Made by a program: the position numbers and the translations under genes. A model generated the notes under the pieces. It worked only from the letters and a program-made list of their open reading frames with translations, did not search any database and was not told where the DNA came from. Shown here one piece after another: positions 42,601 to 45,600 of a DNA stretch of 64,000 bases (position 1 is its first letter; each line of letters starts with the position of its first letter). Source of the DNA: Crambe crambe (taxonomy: Eukaryota; Porifera; Demospongiae; Poecilosclerida; Crambeidae); the NCBI GenBank assembly GCA_963924555.1, contig OZ004596.1, forward strand, positions 4,164,139 to 4,228,138, read 5' to 3'.

Positions 42601-45600
42601 CAAATGTCAGAGTTGCCAGCTGTAACTAACCACCTTGAAAAATTTTCTGAGTTTTTCTCCCAAGGAGGGATTCCTGAGAGGCTGGGAAGAAGTGCTAGGA
42701 GAAAAGTATACATACAATATCATTAGTCAAAATTAATGGCTAAGCTAATTCCAATTTCCACCTGAGTCTGTCTCACATAACAGTAAAATTGCTTCATGTA
42801 GGGATTGTTACATTCAAGTCAATTACAGGTGTTAGATATTCCCTAAGGTGTGTGAAGTAGCTATGTTGAACATCTGCCGGTGTTTTTTTTTTTGAAGGGG
42901 GGGGTCATCCCTGCATAGAGAGTGCTACTAGCAATTACACTCTCTAGTATAATTATTGGTACCTTTAAGTATGGGGTAGTATTCATGATCTTGATCATAC
43001 ACTCTTGATACCCCAATTTCTTTAAGCTGCTTCATTTGTTCCCCATTTAACGGAAAAATTTCATCAAGCTCATGAAGAACATAGAAACCGAGCTTGACAC
43101 AACCGTCTTCCACATCTCTCAAATAGATAGGTTTGCCCAATATATTTGTTAACCTTGATTCAATGTCAAGAATTTCTTTATATGGAACATCAAAAACCTT
43201 ATCAGTCTTAACATAAAATTTCTTTCCTTCATTTTTCTCAGCAGCTGCTGCATAGATATATGGTACTTCACAAAGTCTGCGTTCACAATAATGTTTAAAG
43301 TTTGCTACATAAGTAGTTAACTTGTTTTTATCATCAGGTGTACCAAAGCGAGTAATTATATTCTTCAAAATTCTATAACTGTAAAAGAAACAGTGATCAA
43401 ATGCTTTATTCAATATCTTGGAAATTTTGTCATCAGATTCGCTTAATTTTGGTATCTTGTAAGGTTTGAGTAATAATCTCAGGGATTCTGGATCTGTTGT
43501 TTTGTTCAAAGATTCTTCAGTCTCAGATATCAGAAGTGCAAATTCATCTTGGATGTCCTCACTCTCCATACTCAGTCTTGCTTTAAGTCTACCCTTCTCT
43601 TCTTTTGATAAATGTTTACATTCTAACATTGGAAACTTCTCTTTTGCAACACCTGTGGTATAAGGTTATTCCACGAAGTTAAGGAGTTTCACTATTAAAT
43701 TTTTAGGAACGTGAGAGCTGTTGCTATTAAGGGCACAGCCCAAGGTCATTGTAGCAACAGCTCGTTATATAGCCACAATTAGATGGTAGGGCATTAACCT
43801 AAGACTATGGCAGGGTAAGCTAGTGTACTGTATATTTATACTGTCACACTTTCAGCAATATTGTTGGGTTTCTGGTAGTTCTAAAATTTTTCCTAGCCAT
43901 CATATGAAAATAGTTTTTACTTTAGACCTTGAAGAAGATAAGGAATGTGATGCTTCTCCCTGTATTATTGCATAATCTGGAGAGATGCATCCAGTGTGGG
44001 TGGGATGTGACTGTGGGGTGTGGTTTGCTGGTGTGCAAAATCATGGAGATTTCTGTGGTAAAGTGTGGTACTCTTTATAAACTTGTATGGATTACTTTAA
44101 TATTACTCTGTAATTACTTGTGTATAATTTGTGGTTTTATGTTCATCCTAGACTAGTTCTTTTAATTCATGTAAATAGTTAGTATTTGTCAGTTGTCATC
44201 TGTTGTCAATTTAATCCAATACATATTGCTGCTTCTGCGTGCTATCACTAAGTTATCACAATTTCCTTTTATGTGATATATGCAATGCCAATGCCATTTG
44301 AATTGTTTTTGGCATCCTTGATGTCCAGGGTTCTCCCTAGGCATCTTAAGGCATAGCGGGGCGCTATGCCTCAGTTCTATCCGCTATGCCTTCTTCTTGT
44401 ACCGCTATGCCTTGTAGATTGATTATTCTTGATGTAGCACACCAGATTAGTCATGCGTGGTTTGCAATAATAACATAATTCCTTATAAGGCAGGTGTTGT
44501 TATTGTAGTACACGTGTAGGTTGCAATGCATATAAATAGCAAAGAGAATTGCTCTAAAGATCTTTGTAGTCAGACCAAGGTTAGATGATAGTGGAAGTAG
44601 TAAGTGCAGCTCAGCCTCTAAACCTCTTATGGATCCATATGACTTGGTGATTAATAAGCTGTTATAGTGCAAATAGAGCTAATCTGGGACCTTATTGGAT
44701 TCGCTATATTTCAGCTTCTGCACTATGCATGGGAGGGGGAACATCCCCCTCCCGCACCCACCCCCTGTGGATGCCATACAAGCTCACCCCTATGCCTTAA
44801 GAAAATCCTGGGGAGAACCCTGATGTCACTTGAAATTTTCCTTTTTTTTCATAACAATATTTTGTACTAATAGCTAAATGTCCCCATCACACAAGCTCCA
44901 TCTGAAATGAGAGGTCATGACCATTGCAACTTCCGGCAAGTCGTGTACAGTTCTACTAGACCTGTGCACTTTTTTTTGTTGCACGCAAATAGAGGAAGGA
45001 ATACCCTTTCTATTCTTGCTTTGAAGTTCAGTTTATCCTATTCCATTCCTATTTTAGTTTGGTAATTTGATCTTCGTCCAGCAGAGGAGGTAATTGTCCA
45101 GACAAGGAGGTCTTGGGATGGCATTGCCAGAGCAACAGAATGAATGGTTAAAAGCTGAACGTCAAGTCTTTACTGATATGATAGTAGGTAGAAACTTTTG
45201 CAGTCAGCGCTGTTTCTCTCTGAATTACGGTGTCCGGAGTGTGATGGTATCCGACGGTAGATTATACCTTGGTGAAGAATGCCAATGCAGAAATACTATA
45301 GCATAAGGATCATCTGTCGCATGCACACACCATTTTTATTAGAATGAAATCTCAATGCCAGCATAATTGTAATGGAGGGGAGGGTTCAAAGGGTCTGCAG
45401 TACCCTTCTTTTCTAGTGGCATAGCGATGCATGCTATATACACTTTCAAAGGAGCCATGTAACTTTAAGCTAGCTAACAAATTTACCTTCATCTGTGCCA
45501 ACTTTGTTCTTTTGCGAATGAGAGTATGATTGAGAGACAATGCTCACTGATGTTTGAGTTTCTACATTTCCCACAGGAGTTGCAAGATCCAAAGGTAAGT

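Noticed and set aside
43929..44156. Plus-strand 75-codon open frame, hydrophobic
   Set aside because: It is AT-rich and lies in an intron of the minus-strand gene, with no recognisable motif or splice context.
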